This document shows, piece after piece, positions 36,073-44,665 of a stretch of DNA of 48,438 bases. Numbering within the stretch: position 1 is the first letter of the stretch; each line of letters opens with the position of its first letter. Source of the stretch: Candidatus Thorarchaeota archaeon MP8T_1. GTDB lineage: Archaea > Asgardarchaeota > Thorarchaeia > Thorarchaeales > Thorarchaeaceae. Under the pieces are notes generated by a model. That model was not told where the DNA came from. It did not search any database and saw only the letters and a list, made by a program, of their open reading frames with translations. The translations under genes and the position numbers were made by a program. Location: the NCBI GenBank assembly GCA_002825465.1, contig PJER01000019.1:1-48438 (forward strand), given 5' to 3'.

Positions 36073-36348
36073 GTGCCTGTGCGCTTCATTTCTAGGATTT
36101 CAATTTATGATAAGAAACATATGGGATTTTTTGTGCCAAAGCATGTAACAGATTTCTATGAATTGCAACCAGGACGTTACAAAGGTGGTGTGAGTCTCGC
36201 TCATGGAGAGGTGACATCATGCACCATAAATCTGGTAAAATACAAACATACGTTGAGGGGACGATTGCCTCCCAATATTGGAAAACTGAAAGCAATCTCA
36301 GAAATCTGGATTTATCGAGACACTTGGATTGGCCAAAAAGAGAAATAG
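36073..36348 (+). CDS. Small hypothetical protein, AbrB-like pattern
   Basis: The 91-residue basic protein starts at GTG, with GGAGGA at 36060-36065 giving seven bases of spacing. GFFVPKHVTDFYELQPG (about residues 18-34) resembles the swapped-hairpin AbrB strand-helix pattern, but the similarity is short and may be chance. A DNA-binding role is not shown. It ends 30 bases before a shared hairpin. Confidence 0.6.
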   Translation: MPVRFISRISIYDKKHMGFFVPKHVTDFYELQPGRYKGGVSLAHGEVTSCTINLVKYKHTLRGRLPPNIGKLKAISEIWIYRDTWIGQKEK

Positions 36349-36378
36349 AAATCTCATGTTACTAATAAAAATAAGAAG

Positions 36379-36402
36379 AGAGAGACTCTTCCGAGTCTCT
36401 CT
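36379..36402. terminator. Bidirectional hairpin terminator
   Basis: AGAGAGACTC (36379-36388) and GAGTCTCTCT (36393-36402) form a perfect ten-pair stem with loop TTCC between the small gene (stop 36348) and acs (stop 36413). Confidence 0.65.
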
Positions 36403-36412
36403 TGAATTCCAT

Positions 36413-38407
36413 TTATAGACGGTCTTTGACCAGACTCTCAACAACTGTTGGATCTGCTAGAGTGGTAACATCACCTAGGTCGTCAATCTGTCCAGCAGCA
36501 ATTCGCTTGAGAATTCTTCTCATGATTTTACCTGAACGAGTCTTTGGTAATGCATCAGCCCACTGAATCTTCTCAGGGGTTGCAATCGGACCTACGTCAG
36601 CACGTACATGTGCTTGAAGTTCCTTCTTGAGATCGTCGCTCTTCTCCACACCCATCTTTAGTGTGACGAAGACATAGATGCTTTCACCTTTGATCTCGTG
36701 CGGGAATCCTACAACAGCACATTCTGCAACTGCGGGATGCTTGACCAAGGAGGACTCAATCTCTGCGGTACCAAGTCTGTGACCTGAAACTTTGAGAACA
36801 TCATCTAGACGGCCCATGACAAAATAGTAACCATCATTATTGAATCGTGAACCGTCACCAGTGTAGTACATTGGTTCTCTGTTTTCTGGATTCTTGAATT
36901 GAACCCAGTAAGTATCCACGAATCGTTTGTGGTCACCATAGACTGTCCTCATTAGACCAGGCCAGGGACGCTTCATACAGAGATAACCACCTTCATTGGC
37001 ACCAACAGGTACACCATCTTCGGCAACAATAACGGGATCTACACCAAAGTAAGGATAGGTTGCAGAACCAGGAATCGTTGGAGTTGCACCAGGTAATGGA
37101 GTAAGAATTACACCACCTGTTTCAGTCTGCCAGTATGTGTCAACAATTGGGCATTTACCTTTACCAATCAGATTGTAGTACCACATCCAAGCTTCGGGGT
37201 TGATTGGTTCACCAACAGTTCCGAGGAGGTTCAGACTTGACAGGTCATATTTCTTCACAGGCGCATCACCGAATCTCATGATGGCTCTGATTGCAGTAGG
37301 AGCGGTGTAGAATTGATTGACCTTCCAGTGGTCAACTTCAATCCAGAATCGTTCCATGTTCTCAGCCTCTGAACTTGGAGTACCCTCAAACATAAGGGTC
37401 GTAGCTCCAGCTGATAGGGGTCCATAGACAATGTAAGAGTGTCCAGTAATCCAACCAATATCAGCAGTGCACCAGTAGACATCACCAGGATGATAATCAA
37501 AGATATTTTTGAAGGTGTGAGTGGTGTAGGTCATGTAACCTCCAGTTGTGTGGAGTACACCTTTTGGCTTGCCAGTTGAGCCGGATGTATAGAGAATGAA
37601 TAATGGATCTTCAGCTTTCATCCACTCTGGATCGCATTTGTCATCGACTTTTGCGTATTCCTCATGGTACCAGACATCTCTGCCTTCAGTCCATGGTACG
37701 TCGATTCCAACTCTCTTAACAACAAGTACCTTCTCAACTACATCAAGACCTTCAACAGCAGTATCTGCACCTGCTTTCTGTGGGATGGTCTTACCAGAAC
37801 GGTAGTATCCGTCAGCTGTGACAAGTAGCTTGCCCTCACAGTCAATGATTCTATCCTTGACTGAGTCTGCACTGAAACCACCAAAGACAATGCTGTGAAT
37901 TGCACCAATTCTAACACATGCAAGCATTATGATTGCAAGCTCGGGAATCATGGGTAGGTACATAGTAATCCTATCGCCTTTCTTTACACCGAGATTCTTC
38001 AGTACATTTGCGGCTTTGTTAACCTCGCTAAGGAGCTCGCTGTAAGTGTAAGTCTTGTATTCATCAAGGGGTTCTCCTTGCCAAATCAATGCAACCTGGT
38101 CACCCCTACCTGCCTCAACATGCTTGTCAAGACAGTTGTATGCCATGTTAGTTACACCATCTTTGAACCAGGAAAATTTGATGTTCTTCATATCTTCCCA
38201 TTCAAAGCCAACAGTAGGCTCTTTCTTCCAGTAACAAAGTTCCTTGGTTGCTTTGAGCCAGAATTCATCGGGGTTTTCAACAGACTCTTTCCAGATTTTC
38301 ATCCGCTCTTCGTGGCTCTTTACATAAGCCTTGTCGATGAAACTCTGTGGAGGTGGAAACCGCCTTTCTTCGTGGCTATAGACTTTAATCTTCTTATCTT
38401 CTGACAA
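36413..38407 (-). CDS. acs: Acetyl-CoA synthetase, AMP-forming
   Basis: The 664-residue enzyme of the ANL superfamily makes acetyl-CoA from acetate, ATP and CoA through acetyl-AMP. The P-loop YTSGSTGKPKG (about 272-282), WWTADIGW-type WCTADIGWITGHSY, TYWQTETGG (about 418-426), YYTGDGSRFNNDGYYFVMGR and the end SGKIMRRILKRIA, with the acetylatable Lys, are all present. Length is normal. The start is TTG with GGTGA upstream. Repeated TCGGTC half-sites lie directly over the start region. AcuC-like deacetylase at 18043 could act on the terminal Lys; this is inference. Confidence 0.96.
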   Translation of the reverse strand: MSEDKKIKVYSHEERRFPPPQSFIDKAYVKSHEERMKIWKESVENPDEFWLKATKELCYWKKEPTVGFEWEDMKNIKFSWFKDGVTNMAYNCLDKHVEAGRGDQVALIWQGEPLDEYKTYTYSELLSEVNKAANVLKNLGVKKGDRITMYLPMIPELAIIMLACVRIGAIHSIVFGGFSADSVKDRIIDCEGKLLVTADGYYRSGKTIPQKAGADTAVEGLDVVEKVLVVKRVGIDVPWTEGRDVWYHEEYAKVDDKCDPEWMKAEDPLFILYTSGSTGKPKGVLHTTGGYMTYTTHTFKNIFDYHPGDVYWCTADIGWITGHSYIVYGPLSAGATTLMFEGTPSSEAENMERFWIEVDHWKVNQFYTAPTAIRAIMRFGDAPVKKYDLSSLNLLGTVGEPINPEAWMWYYNLIGKGKCPIVDTYWQTETGGVILTPLPGATPTIPGSATYPYFGVDPVIVAEDGVPVGANEGGYLCMKRPWPGLMRTVYGDHKRFVDTYWVQFKNPENREPMYYTGDGSRFNNDGYYFVMGRLDDVLKVSGHRLGTAEIESSLVKHPAVAECAVVGFPHEIKGESIYVFVTLKMGVEKSDDLKKELQAHVRADVGPIATPEKIQWADALPKTRSGKIMRRILKRIAAGQIDDLGDVTTLADPTVVESLVKDRL

Positions 38408-38441
38408 AATCGGTCACCAAATCGGTCGATGATTTGACCGA
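38407..38441 (-). promoter_or_regulatory. Repeated TCGGTC half-sites at the acs start
   Basis: AAATCGGTC occurs twice (38407-38415 and 38419-38427) and the inverted GACCGA once (38436-38441). The three half-sites lie within 35 bases, overlapping the acs Shine-Dalgarno site. The spacing fits an operator or a leader hairpin (TCGGTC with GACCGA, eight-base loop). No regulator is known. Confidence 0.35.
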
Positions 38442-38558
38442 CTGCAAAATTGTTCCTATAAGAAGCTTGTCCAATCGATGTTTTTTAGAAACCACGGGAT
38501 ATGTCGATTGTTCACATATTATTGTCGAGTATAAAATTTATGAAAAAATAAGAGAAAG

Positions 38559-38584
38559 GAGGTCTGCGGATAATCCACGACCTC
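38559..38584 (-). terminator. Terminator of the OFA-family gene
   Basis: GAGGTC (38559-38564) and GACCTC (38579-38584) enclose an inner GGAT/ATCC pair. On the minus strand the stem is followed by CTTTCTCTTATTTTTTC, typical of an archaeal T-rich terminator. Confidence 0.6.
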
Positions 38585-38595
38585 ACTTCATATGA

Positions 38596-39867
38596 CTATT
38601 TTCGCTTGGACTTTAGAATCAAAGTCAGGAATACAGCAATTATTGCTAGAACTCCAGTTACAATGAAAGCCATTGAGTATCCAAAGGCCTGTCCAAATGT
38701 ACCTGCAACAAGAGCACCTACTATACCAGCGATACCATAAGCAGTAAACACTACTCCATAGTTCTTACCGACATTCGTAGATCCAAAGTAATCTGTTGTT
38801 GCAGAGGGGAACAATGCAAAATTGCCTCCAAAGCAGAAACCGATTATTGATGCAATAATAGTAACAACAATCCAAGAAGTTCCAGTTGGAATGAGTCCGA
38901 ATGCGAACATTGTAATTGCTAGAACAAGGAACATGAGGATGAAAGTAGAGATTCTACCAATCTTGTCAGAAACAAGACCCCAGACAATTCTTCCAGCAGC
39001 ATTGAAAATGGACATAATTCCAGCAATCAATGCACCAAGCTCCAAAGTTGCAACAATAGTGTCAATCTCCTTTGCCGCAGAAACTACGTTTCCAAGAGTC
39101 ATTAAACCTGCAGTCGCAGCAAAGACAAACATGAGCCAGAGAATCCAGAAACTGCTAGTTCGAATCATTTCACTAGGCATCATTCCGGTACCAGCACCAT
39201 CAGCTGTCTTAGCAGAAGGTGTGTAACCTTCGGGAAGCCACCCTATTGGAGGATTGACAAGCAATTGGGATCCAATTACAACAAAGATGAGATAGACTAC
39301 ACCAAGAACTAACAATGGCATTCCGATGAAACCAGTGAAGAATCCGATGAGATATTGCTCTACATAGTTGAATATTAGAGCTCCACCACCAAATCCAGCA
39401 ACAGCCACACCAGTCATTAAGCCCTTCTTATCAGGGAACCATTTTACAAGTGCAGCAATTGGGCAGACATAAGCAAATCCAATTCCCGCACCACCTATGA
39501 TACCATATGTGATGACCAAATAGACTGTTCCTTGGACCATATCAGCCCCAAAACCAAGCATGTCAACGAGTCCGGATAGAATGACTCCCAAACCAAGAAG
39601 TATTCCACCTACTGTGGCAACTTTCTTTGGACCAACTTTATCCTGCCAACGACCAGCAAAAATCATGAATACTGCAAATGAGGCAAGACCTGCAGCAAAG
39701 GGCAGATTTGACCAGAGCTTGTCCCATTCGTACATGCCGCCATCAACAATTGTTTCATACAGAGCTCCTTGGAATATACTCCAAGCATAAATGGATCCAA
39801 GGCATAGCTGTACAATAATTGCACCGATGACAACTAAATTTCGATTACCAATTTTTTCTTCGGACAT
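38596..39867 (-). CDS. OFA-family MFS carboxylate carrier
   Basis: The 423-residue protein has 12 predicted helices and the start block VVIGAIIVQLCLGSIYAWSIFQGAL that marks the oxalate/formate antiporter (OFA) group of the MFS. The loop GRWQDKVGPKKVA between helices 2-3, GAGIGFAYVCPIAALVKWFPDKKGL and the second half loop VWGLVSDKIGRIS agree. OFA carriers exchange oxalate, formate, or related small anions. The start at 39867 was preferred over an upstream GTG. With acs downstream on the same strand, a small-carboxylate role such as acetate is plausible. Confidence 0.9.
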   Translation of the reverse strand: MSEEKIGNRNLVVIGAIIVQLCLGSIYAWSIFQGALYETIVDGGMYEWDKLWSNLPFAAGLASFAVFMIFAGRWQDKVGPKKVATVGGILLGLGVILSGLVDMLGFGADMVQGTVYLVITYGIIGGAGIGFAYVCPIAALVKWFPDKKGLMTGVAVAGFGGGALIFNYVEQYLIGFFTGFIGMPLLVLGVVYLIFVVIGSQLLVNPPIGWLPEGYTPSAKTADGAGTGMMPSEMIRTSSFWILWLMFVFAATAGLMTLGNVVSAAKEIDTIVATLELGALIAGIMSIFNAAGRIVWGLVSDKIGRISTFILMFLVLAITMFAFGLIPTGTSWIVVTIIASIIGFCFGGNFALFPSATTDYFGSTNVGKNYGVVFTAYGIAGIVGALVAGTFGQAFGYSMAFIVTGVLAIIAVFLTLILKSKRK

Positions 39868-40031
39868 GATAGATAACACCTATCAAATAGTCAGATTTCT
39901 ATGAAGCTGGCCAGAAAAGCCACACTAAAAGCCTTCCGTCATGAACAGAAAAAATGCTCGTGAGAGGAGTCCCTTGCAAACGCCTATATACTTGCAGCGA
40001 ACGGAAGTAAACATCCGAGGAGGCATTAGCA

Positions 40032-41921
40032 ACGACAGCTGCAACTGATTGGACTAAGCAATATAAGAAGAAGATTCTAACAGCATCTCTTGCAATCAAG
40101 AAGATTGCAAGAGGGTCAAGAATATTCTTGGGAACAGGCTGTGGTGTACCCTACCACCTTGTCCAAGAATTAGCTAATCATGCTGCGCAGATGGCTGATA
40201 ATGAGATAGTCCATCTTTTAACCCTTGGAGATACTCCATCTGCAGATCCTAAATTCCAGAATCAGTTCAGACATAACACCTTCTTTGTTAGTGCAAACAT
40301 TAGAGATGCAGTCTCTGAAGGTCGAGCAGACTATACGCCTATTATGCTCTCAGATATTCCTACGTTATTTAGGCAGAAGAGGATGCCATTGGATGTTGCA
40401 ATGATACAGGTAAGTCCACCAGATAGGTACGGTTATTGCTCGCTTGGAATCTCAGTAGATATCACAAAGGCTGCCTTTGAAAGTGCAGATATAGTCATTG
40501 CACAAGTCAACGATAGAATGCCTATTACTCATGGAGATTCATTCATTGATATCAGAGATATTGATTATCTCGTACCTCACAATGAACCACTTCGAGAGTT
40601 CAAGGGAGATGAGGTAAATGAAACAATTGACAAGATTGGTGGTTATGTTGCCAGGCTAGTAGAAAATGAATCCACTTTGGAACTAGGAATTGGTGCACTA
40701 CCTCAATCAGTCTGCACGAATCTTCTGGAAACAGGAGTAAGTGACCTTGGGATTCACACCGAGATGTTCAGTGACAGTCTAATTCCCTTGATTGACAAGG
40801 GGGTTGTTACAAACAAAAAGAAGACCATCCACCAAGGAAAGGTCATTGCTAGTTTTGCAATGGGTTCTGAGATGCTATATGATCATATCAATGATAATCC
40901 AATGTTTCAATTCCATGAAACATCATATGTTAACGACCCATATGTAATCGGACAGAACAAGAAAATGATAGCAATCAACTCAGCTCTTGAAGTTGACCTC
41001 ACGGGACAGGTCTGCGCAGATTCGATTGGTCATAGATTCTATAGTGGAATCGGTGGACAAGTTGATTTTATCCGCGGTGCAAAAAGGTCTCCAGGTGGTA
41101 AAGCTATCATATGTCTACCCTCTACAGCTGTCGAAGGTACTGTATCACGAATTGTTCCTCGATTAAGTGAAGGGGCTGGTGTTGTCACAACTCGCGGCGA
41201 CGTAGATGTAATTATCACTGAATATGGTCTTGCTAATCTTGCTGGGAAGACCATACGAGAGCGAGTACTCTCCATGATAGCTATTGCACATCCAGATTAT
41301 CGAAATGACCTACTCGAAGCGGCAAAAGCAATGCATTATGTCTTTGAAGATCAAGTTCCATTCTTAGTGCAGGGAACATACTTTGCTTCAGAATATGAGA
41401 TGACTGAGAGATTTAAGGGACCAGATGGCTCAGTTGATGTTCATTTCCGATTGATACGTCCAGATGACACTGATAGAATCAAAGAACTATTCTATGACTT
41501 AAGTGAGGAAAGTATCTACTTTAGATTCTTGACCCCACTCAAGAGCTTACGCAGACAGACCCTACAAGACTTCTATAATGTGGATCAATCACAAGATATC
41601 AGTGTGGTTGCAGTTATCAAATCCGATGAAGAAGGTGAAACTGAAACAATCATTGGCGCAGGAAGGTATCTTCTAAATAGGAGCACAAACGAAGCTGAGT
41701 TTGCACTATTAGTGCAGGATGAATATCAGGGAAAAGGCATTGGAACCTATTTGCTAAATCATTTGATGAGAATAGCAAAGAGCAAGGGAGTTGAAGCCTT
41801 CATAGCCTATGTTCACCCTCAGAATCAACCTATGATCCGTTTTATCCATAAGACAGGAAAAGTTGTAGAGAGCAAACTATCCATTCAGGATGAAGAATAT
41901 ATCTTTAGATTGAAATTGTAA
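40032..41921 (+). CDS. Acetyl-CoA hydrolase/transferase-GNAT fusion, possible ACG start
   Basis: The frame joins a CoA-transferase of the 4-hydroxybutyrate CoA-transferase/acetyl-CoA hydrolase group to a GNAT acetyltransferase. The CoA-transferase part has VSPPDRYGYCSLGISVD, LGIGALPQSVC, the Glu of GIHTEMFSD as likely catalytic residue, and GGQVDFIRGAKRSPGGKAI. The GNAT part (last 150 residues) shows YQGKGIGTYLLNHL. The family N-terminus, DWTKQYKKKI, is encoded upstream of the first TTG (40128), and the only fit to GGAGG (40019-40023) is an ACG at 40032, eight bases away. An in-frame TAA at 40008 blocks extension. This gives 629 residues. A sequence error removing an ATG is the alternative. 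Confidence 0.85.
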   Translation, partial: TTAATDWTKQYKKKILTASLAIKKIARGSRIFLGTGCGVPYHLVQELANHAAQMADNEIVHLLTLGDTPSADPKFQNQFRHNTFFVSANIRDAVSEGRADYTPIMLSDIPTLFRQKRMPLDVAMIQVSPPDRYGYCSLGISVDITKAAFESADIVIAQVNDRMPITHGDSFIDIRDIDYLVPHNEPLREFKGDEVNETIDKIGGYVARLVENESTLELGIGALPQSVCTNLLETGVSDLGIHTEMFSDSLIPLIDKGVVTNKKKTIHQGKVIASFAMGSEMLYDHINDNPMFQFHETSYVNDPYVIGQNKKMIAINSALEVDLTGQVCADSIGHRFYSGIGGQVDFIRGAKRSPGGKAIICLPSTAVEGTVSRIVPRLSEGAGVVTTRGDVDVIITEYGLANLAGKTIRERVLSMIAIAHPDYRNDLLEAAKAMHYVFEDQVPFLVQGTYFASEYEMTERFKGPDGSVDVHFRLIRPDDTDRIKELFYDLSEESIYFRFLTPLKSLRRQTLQDFYNVDQSQDISVVAVIKSDEEGETETIIGAGRYLLNRSTNEAEFALLVQDEYQGKGIGTYLLNHLMRIAKSKGVEAFIAYVHPQNQPMIRFIHKTGKVVESKLSIQDEEYIFRLKL

Positions 41922-41988
41922 GCAGGCATTTAGTTTCCCGTTACACTCAAAGGTAGGTTCAGTGCAGAGCTATTCAGAGGAAATCAAA

Positions 41989-43194
41989 ATGGGCAATCTT
42001 CTACTGAAAGCTGGGACATTAATAATCGGAGATGGTTCTACTCTGCAAGATGCATCAATATTGATTCATGGAGAGAAAATAGTAGATGTTGGGCAAAATA
42101 TCTCAATTACTTCAGATATGGAAGTACTTGATTTCTCAGATCGAGTAATAATGCCAGGAATAATAGACCCTCATGTGCATGTTTGTTATGATGGGTCTGC
42201 AAATCCTGAATTAGTGGGTACAATGTCGGATGAACTCCTTGCTATCAAAGGAGCACGACTTGTTGAGATATTGTTGGAACATGGCATCACAACAGTAGGA
42301 GATGCTGCTGGTAGAAATAATGTTCCTTTTGCTGTGAAAGAAGCAATTGAGAGAGGAATAGTAAACGGACCACGATATCTTCCATGTGGAAGGATGATTA
42401 CCATTAGCGGCGGAAGAGGTTCACTTGGAGGCTCGAATGAAGCAAATGGACCTGATGATGTGCGTCGTGCAGTTCGTGAAGAGATTGGACGAGGTGCACG
42501 GTTCATTAAACTAGCAGCCACCGGAGCAATTTCGTCACCTCATACTGAGAGTTTCAGTTCCCAATTTGATATAGATGAATTAGAGGCAGCTACCAAAGAG
42601 GCGCATAAAGTGCAGCTACGTTCTCATGCTCATGCATATGGAGATGTAGGAATCAAGAATACAATTCTTGCAGGAGTTGATGTGCTAGTGCATGGACATC
42701 CTTTGAGCCAAGAGAATATTGAGTTGATGAAGAAACACGGGACTAAGTATATGCCAACAATCGTGACCTATTATGAGTCACAGCTTCATCATGACGATGG
42801 TGACCTTCCTGAGTATATGGTTCGAAAAGAAAGGGAGATCTTTCCACTGATTGAAGAAGGTGTAAGGAACGCAGTCCAAGCAGGAATTGAACTAGTAGTA
42901 GGAACAGATTCGGGAATGCCTTATACGTTCTATGGAAAATCAACTGCAGAAGAAATGGAATTGATGGTAAGACTAGGTGGTGCATCTGAGATGACTGCAA
43001 TCATAGCAGGAACAAAGAATGCAGCATGGTCGTTGAGTGTAGAAAATAAAGTAGGAACAATCGAAGAAGGAAAATCTGCAGATTTTCTTGTGTTAGCACC
43101 GGGAAAGAACCCACTTGATGATATCACAGTCCTTCAAGAAAAGGAGAACATCAAGAGGGTCTTCCTGCGAGGTAAGGCAGTCATTGAAAGATAG
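41989..43194 (+). CDS. Metal-dependent amidohydrolase
   Basis: The 401-residue protein is of the amidohydrolase superfamily, in the group of imidazolonepropionase and Xaa-Pro dipeptidases. The metal site begins PGIIDPHVH (H62, H64). The Lys of RFIKLAATGA is the likely carbamylated bridge. LRSHAHAYG and VHGHPLS give two more His ligands, and VVGTDSGMP the final Asp. The last strand-pair KVGTIEEGKSADFLVLAP is typical. The substrate, probably a cyclic amide or prolyl dipeptide, is unknown. GAGGAAA before the ATG at 41989 decides the start against a GTG at 41962. Confidence 0.9.
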   Translation: MGNLLLKAGTLIIGDGSTLQDASILIHGEKIVDVGQNISITSDMEVLDFSDRVIMPGIIDPHVHVCYDGSANPELVGTMSDELLAIKGARLVEILLEHGITTVGDAAGRNNVPFAVKEAIERGIVNGPRYLPCGRMITISGGRGSLGGSNEANGPDDVRRAVREEIGRGARFIKLAATGAISSPHTESFSSQFDIDELEAATKEAHKVQLRSHAHAYGDVGIKNTILAGVDVLVHGHPLSQENIELMKKHGTKYMPTIVTYYESQLHHDDGDLPEYMVRKEREIFPLIEEGVRNAVQAGIELVVGTDSGMPYTFYGKSTAEEMELMVRLGGASEMTAIIAGTKNAAWSLSVENKVGTIEEGKSADFLVLAPGKNPLDDITVLQEKENIKRVFLRGKAVIER

Positions 43195-43199
43195 GTAAT

Positions 43200-44012
43200 T
43201 CAGATGTATGTGTGACGAATTTGAGCTGGTCTACCTTTCACATGAATTGTTTCCAAGAATGTGGTTGTGAAATCGTTCGGAAAGTCGTATCCCTCATCCA
43301 AAATATCCTGCTTGAGTCTCCTGAACAATTCAAGGATGTTCTCAAACTTCGGGTAATCTAAAGCATCGCAGAAGAGTCTGTACATATCATCAGCCATACC
43401 CATTCGCTTTACATGAGGAGTCCACCACTTTAATGGAGGTGTCCATTGTTTCTTAATTGTGAACCAGAGATTAGCTGCAGCAACAACAGCCCTGAATGCA
43501 TTCAGTTTAGAATCATGAACATTCTCTCTTCTATTATTGACATCTGCGTAGTAGAGAGAACCCATCAATGTGCAATACTTGTTCTTGAGTCTATCAATAT
43601 GTTCTTCTTCGGGGTATCTTGCCAGTTTTTGACGCCATTCCTCTAACTTACCAGTAGGGTCATGAATCACAACACCTTCGACATATGGAAAATGATCCAT
43701 ATCTAGTGGAGATTCAATCTGTTGTCGGAACCAAGCATCCGAAATTGGTGAGAAATCAATGACGAGTCTTTTTGGTTCAACTGACTCGTCAAACTCAAGC
43801 CAGATAGTATCTTTGAGCTCGAGACTATCATAGTATTCTTCTGTCACATAGATTAGAGCGTCCCAGTCAGTTGTGGGAGAACCAAAACCAGTTGCTCTGC
43901 TACCCCAGAGCATTACTCCAAGAACATGTGACTCTTTGATTAGTGCTTCAAGTCGTTCACGAGCAATCTTGTCATCAATCTCGTCAATACTCTTTACAAT
44001 TGGAACCGTCAA
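43200..44012 (-). CDS. Nucleotidyltransferase-fold protein
   Basis: The 270-residue protein has the minimal Pol-beta nucleotidyltransferase pattern GVMLWGSRATGFGSPTTDWDALIYV (about residues 32-56): a GS turn followed by a D-x-D-like pair where the second Asp is displaced (DWDAL). A third acidic site is at RLVIDFSPIS. The C-terminal half is helical and aromatic (KKQWTPPLKWWTPHV). It resembles DUF4037 or lincosamide/aminoglycoside nucleotidyltransferases in layout; the target is unknown. It is convergent with the amidohydrolase, with five bases between the stops. Confidence 0.75.
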   Translation of the reverse strand: MTVPIVKSIDEIDDKIARERLEALIKESHVLGVMLWGSRATGFGSPTTDWDALIYVTEEYYDSLELKDTIWLEFDESVEPKRLVIDFSPISDAWFRQQIESPLDMDHFPYVEGVVIHDPTGKLEEWRQKLARYPEEEHIDRLKNKYCTLMGSLYYADVNNRRENVHDSKLNAFRAVVAAANLWFTIKKQWTPPLKWWTPHVKRMGMADDMYRLFCDALDYPKFENILELFRRLKQDILDEGYDFPNDFTTTFLETIHVKGRPAQIRHTYI

Positions 44013-44071
44013 GAGATATCTCCTCTATCTGAATTCTCGTTGGTCACCATTAAAGCGTACTTATCTACGCT

Positions 44072-44109
44072 TGAAAAAAAGAAAGAGTGGATATGAAGAA
44101 CATATCCGC
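44072..44109 (-). terminator. Intrinsic terminator on the minus strand
   Basis: GTGGATATG (44087-44095) and CATATCCGC (44101-44109) form a nine-pair stem with one G-U pair. On the minus strand it is followed by CTCTTTCTTTTTTTC. No protein gene on the minus strand lies between here and 44417, so it must end a transcript that starts in this gene-free stretch. Confidence 0.65.
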
Positions 44110-44339
44110 CCTCCTACCATTATACTATATTTGCATTAGATGCAATGAGTGTGGGCAACTAGATTCAAGAATTTTTCATCAGGAGGATCTCCTGGTATAT
44201 GTAATCTCTTTCTCACCACCTAACTAATCTTGACTTATCATGCAATTTAAGCCCGGAGAAGAAGTAAAGAAGGCACCACCCGCCGGGAAGCGGACACGAC
44301 AGACATTAGAAATCAAAATAGGGACCCGTGGTGCCTTTC
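44110..44339 (-). ncRNA. Candidate structured RNA, unknown family
   Basis: A roughly 230-base gene-free stretch holds three hairpins before a minus-strand terminator. One is an 11-pair GC-rich stem (44269-44279 with 44328-44338) that encloses CCGC/GCGG (44280-44283 with 44290-44293). Another is CAGGAG/CTCCTG (44180-44185 with 44189-44194), and the third TTGCAT/ATGCAA (44131-44136 with 44140-44145). A TATA-like TTAGATAAAG (44355-44364 on the complement) would start a minus-strand transcript near 44336. A plus-strand TATA-like AATTTAAG at 44245 is an alternative, so the strand is not certain. I find no 7S, RNase P, riboswitch, or tRNA signature. Confidence 0.42.
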
Positions 44340-44386
44340 AATAATGAGTACGTACTTTATCTAATAAGCACCTAGAAAAATTACGA

Positions 44387-44396
44387 GAATATATTC
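44387..44396 (+). promoter_or_regulatory. TATA box for a leaderless small gene
   Basis: GAATATATTC is centred about 25 bases before the ATG at 44417, so the transcript would start at or near the start codon. Confidence 0.4.
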
Positions 44397-44416
44397 AATG
44401 TTCAACACAAAATGTT

Positions 44417-44605
44417 ATGACAGGCACGACTCTTACTTCTAGAATTCAGCATTTCACCCGAGAACAACTTGAAGCAATCGATCAAGTGTTGAAACTACTT
44501 GACTCTGATGAATATCGAGACTACCACGACCAATTTGGAGTGTGTAATGCACCGGATACTATTGAATCATTACGTCAAGAAGTTCGAATTGCACTTGAAA
44601 AATAA
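44417..44605 (+). CDS. Small hypothetical protein
   Basis: The 62-residue acidic protein is predicted to be two helices (about 11-33 and 49-62) around a CNAPDT turn. No family is recognised. The coding case rests on a TATA box at leaderless spacing and a balanced composition; the next gene starts 61 bases later and may be co-transcribed. Confidence 0.5.
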   Translation: MTGTTLTSRIQHFTREQLEAIDQVLKLLDSDEYRDYHDQFGVCNAPDTIESLRQEVRIALEK

Positions 44606-44665
44606 CAATGCGCTGATGAAGTGTTTAATATTCACGACTGGCTTGTTTTTTGGGCGGGAAAAAAC

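Noticed and set aside
44269..44339. MITE-like element with terminal inverted repeats
   Set aside because: No flanking target-site duplication is visible and no second copy is found in the window; an RNA stem explains it better, though one copy cannot exclude it.
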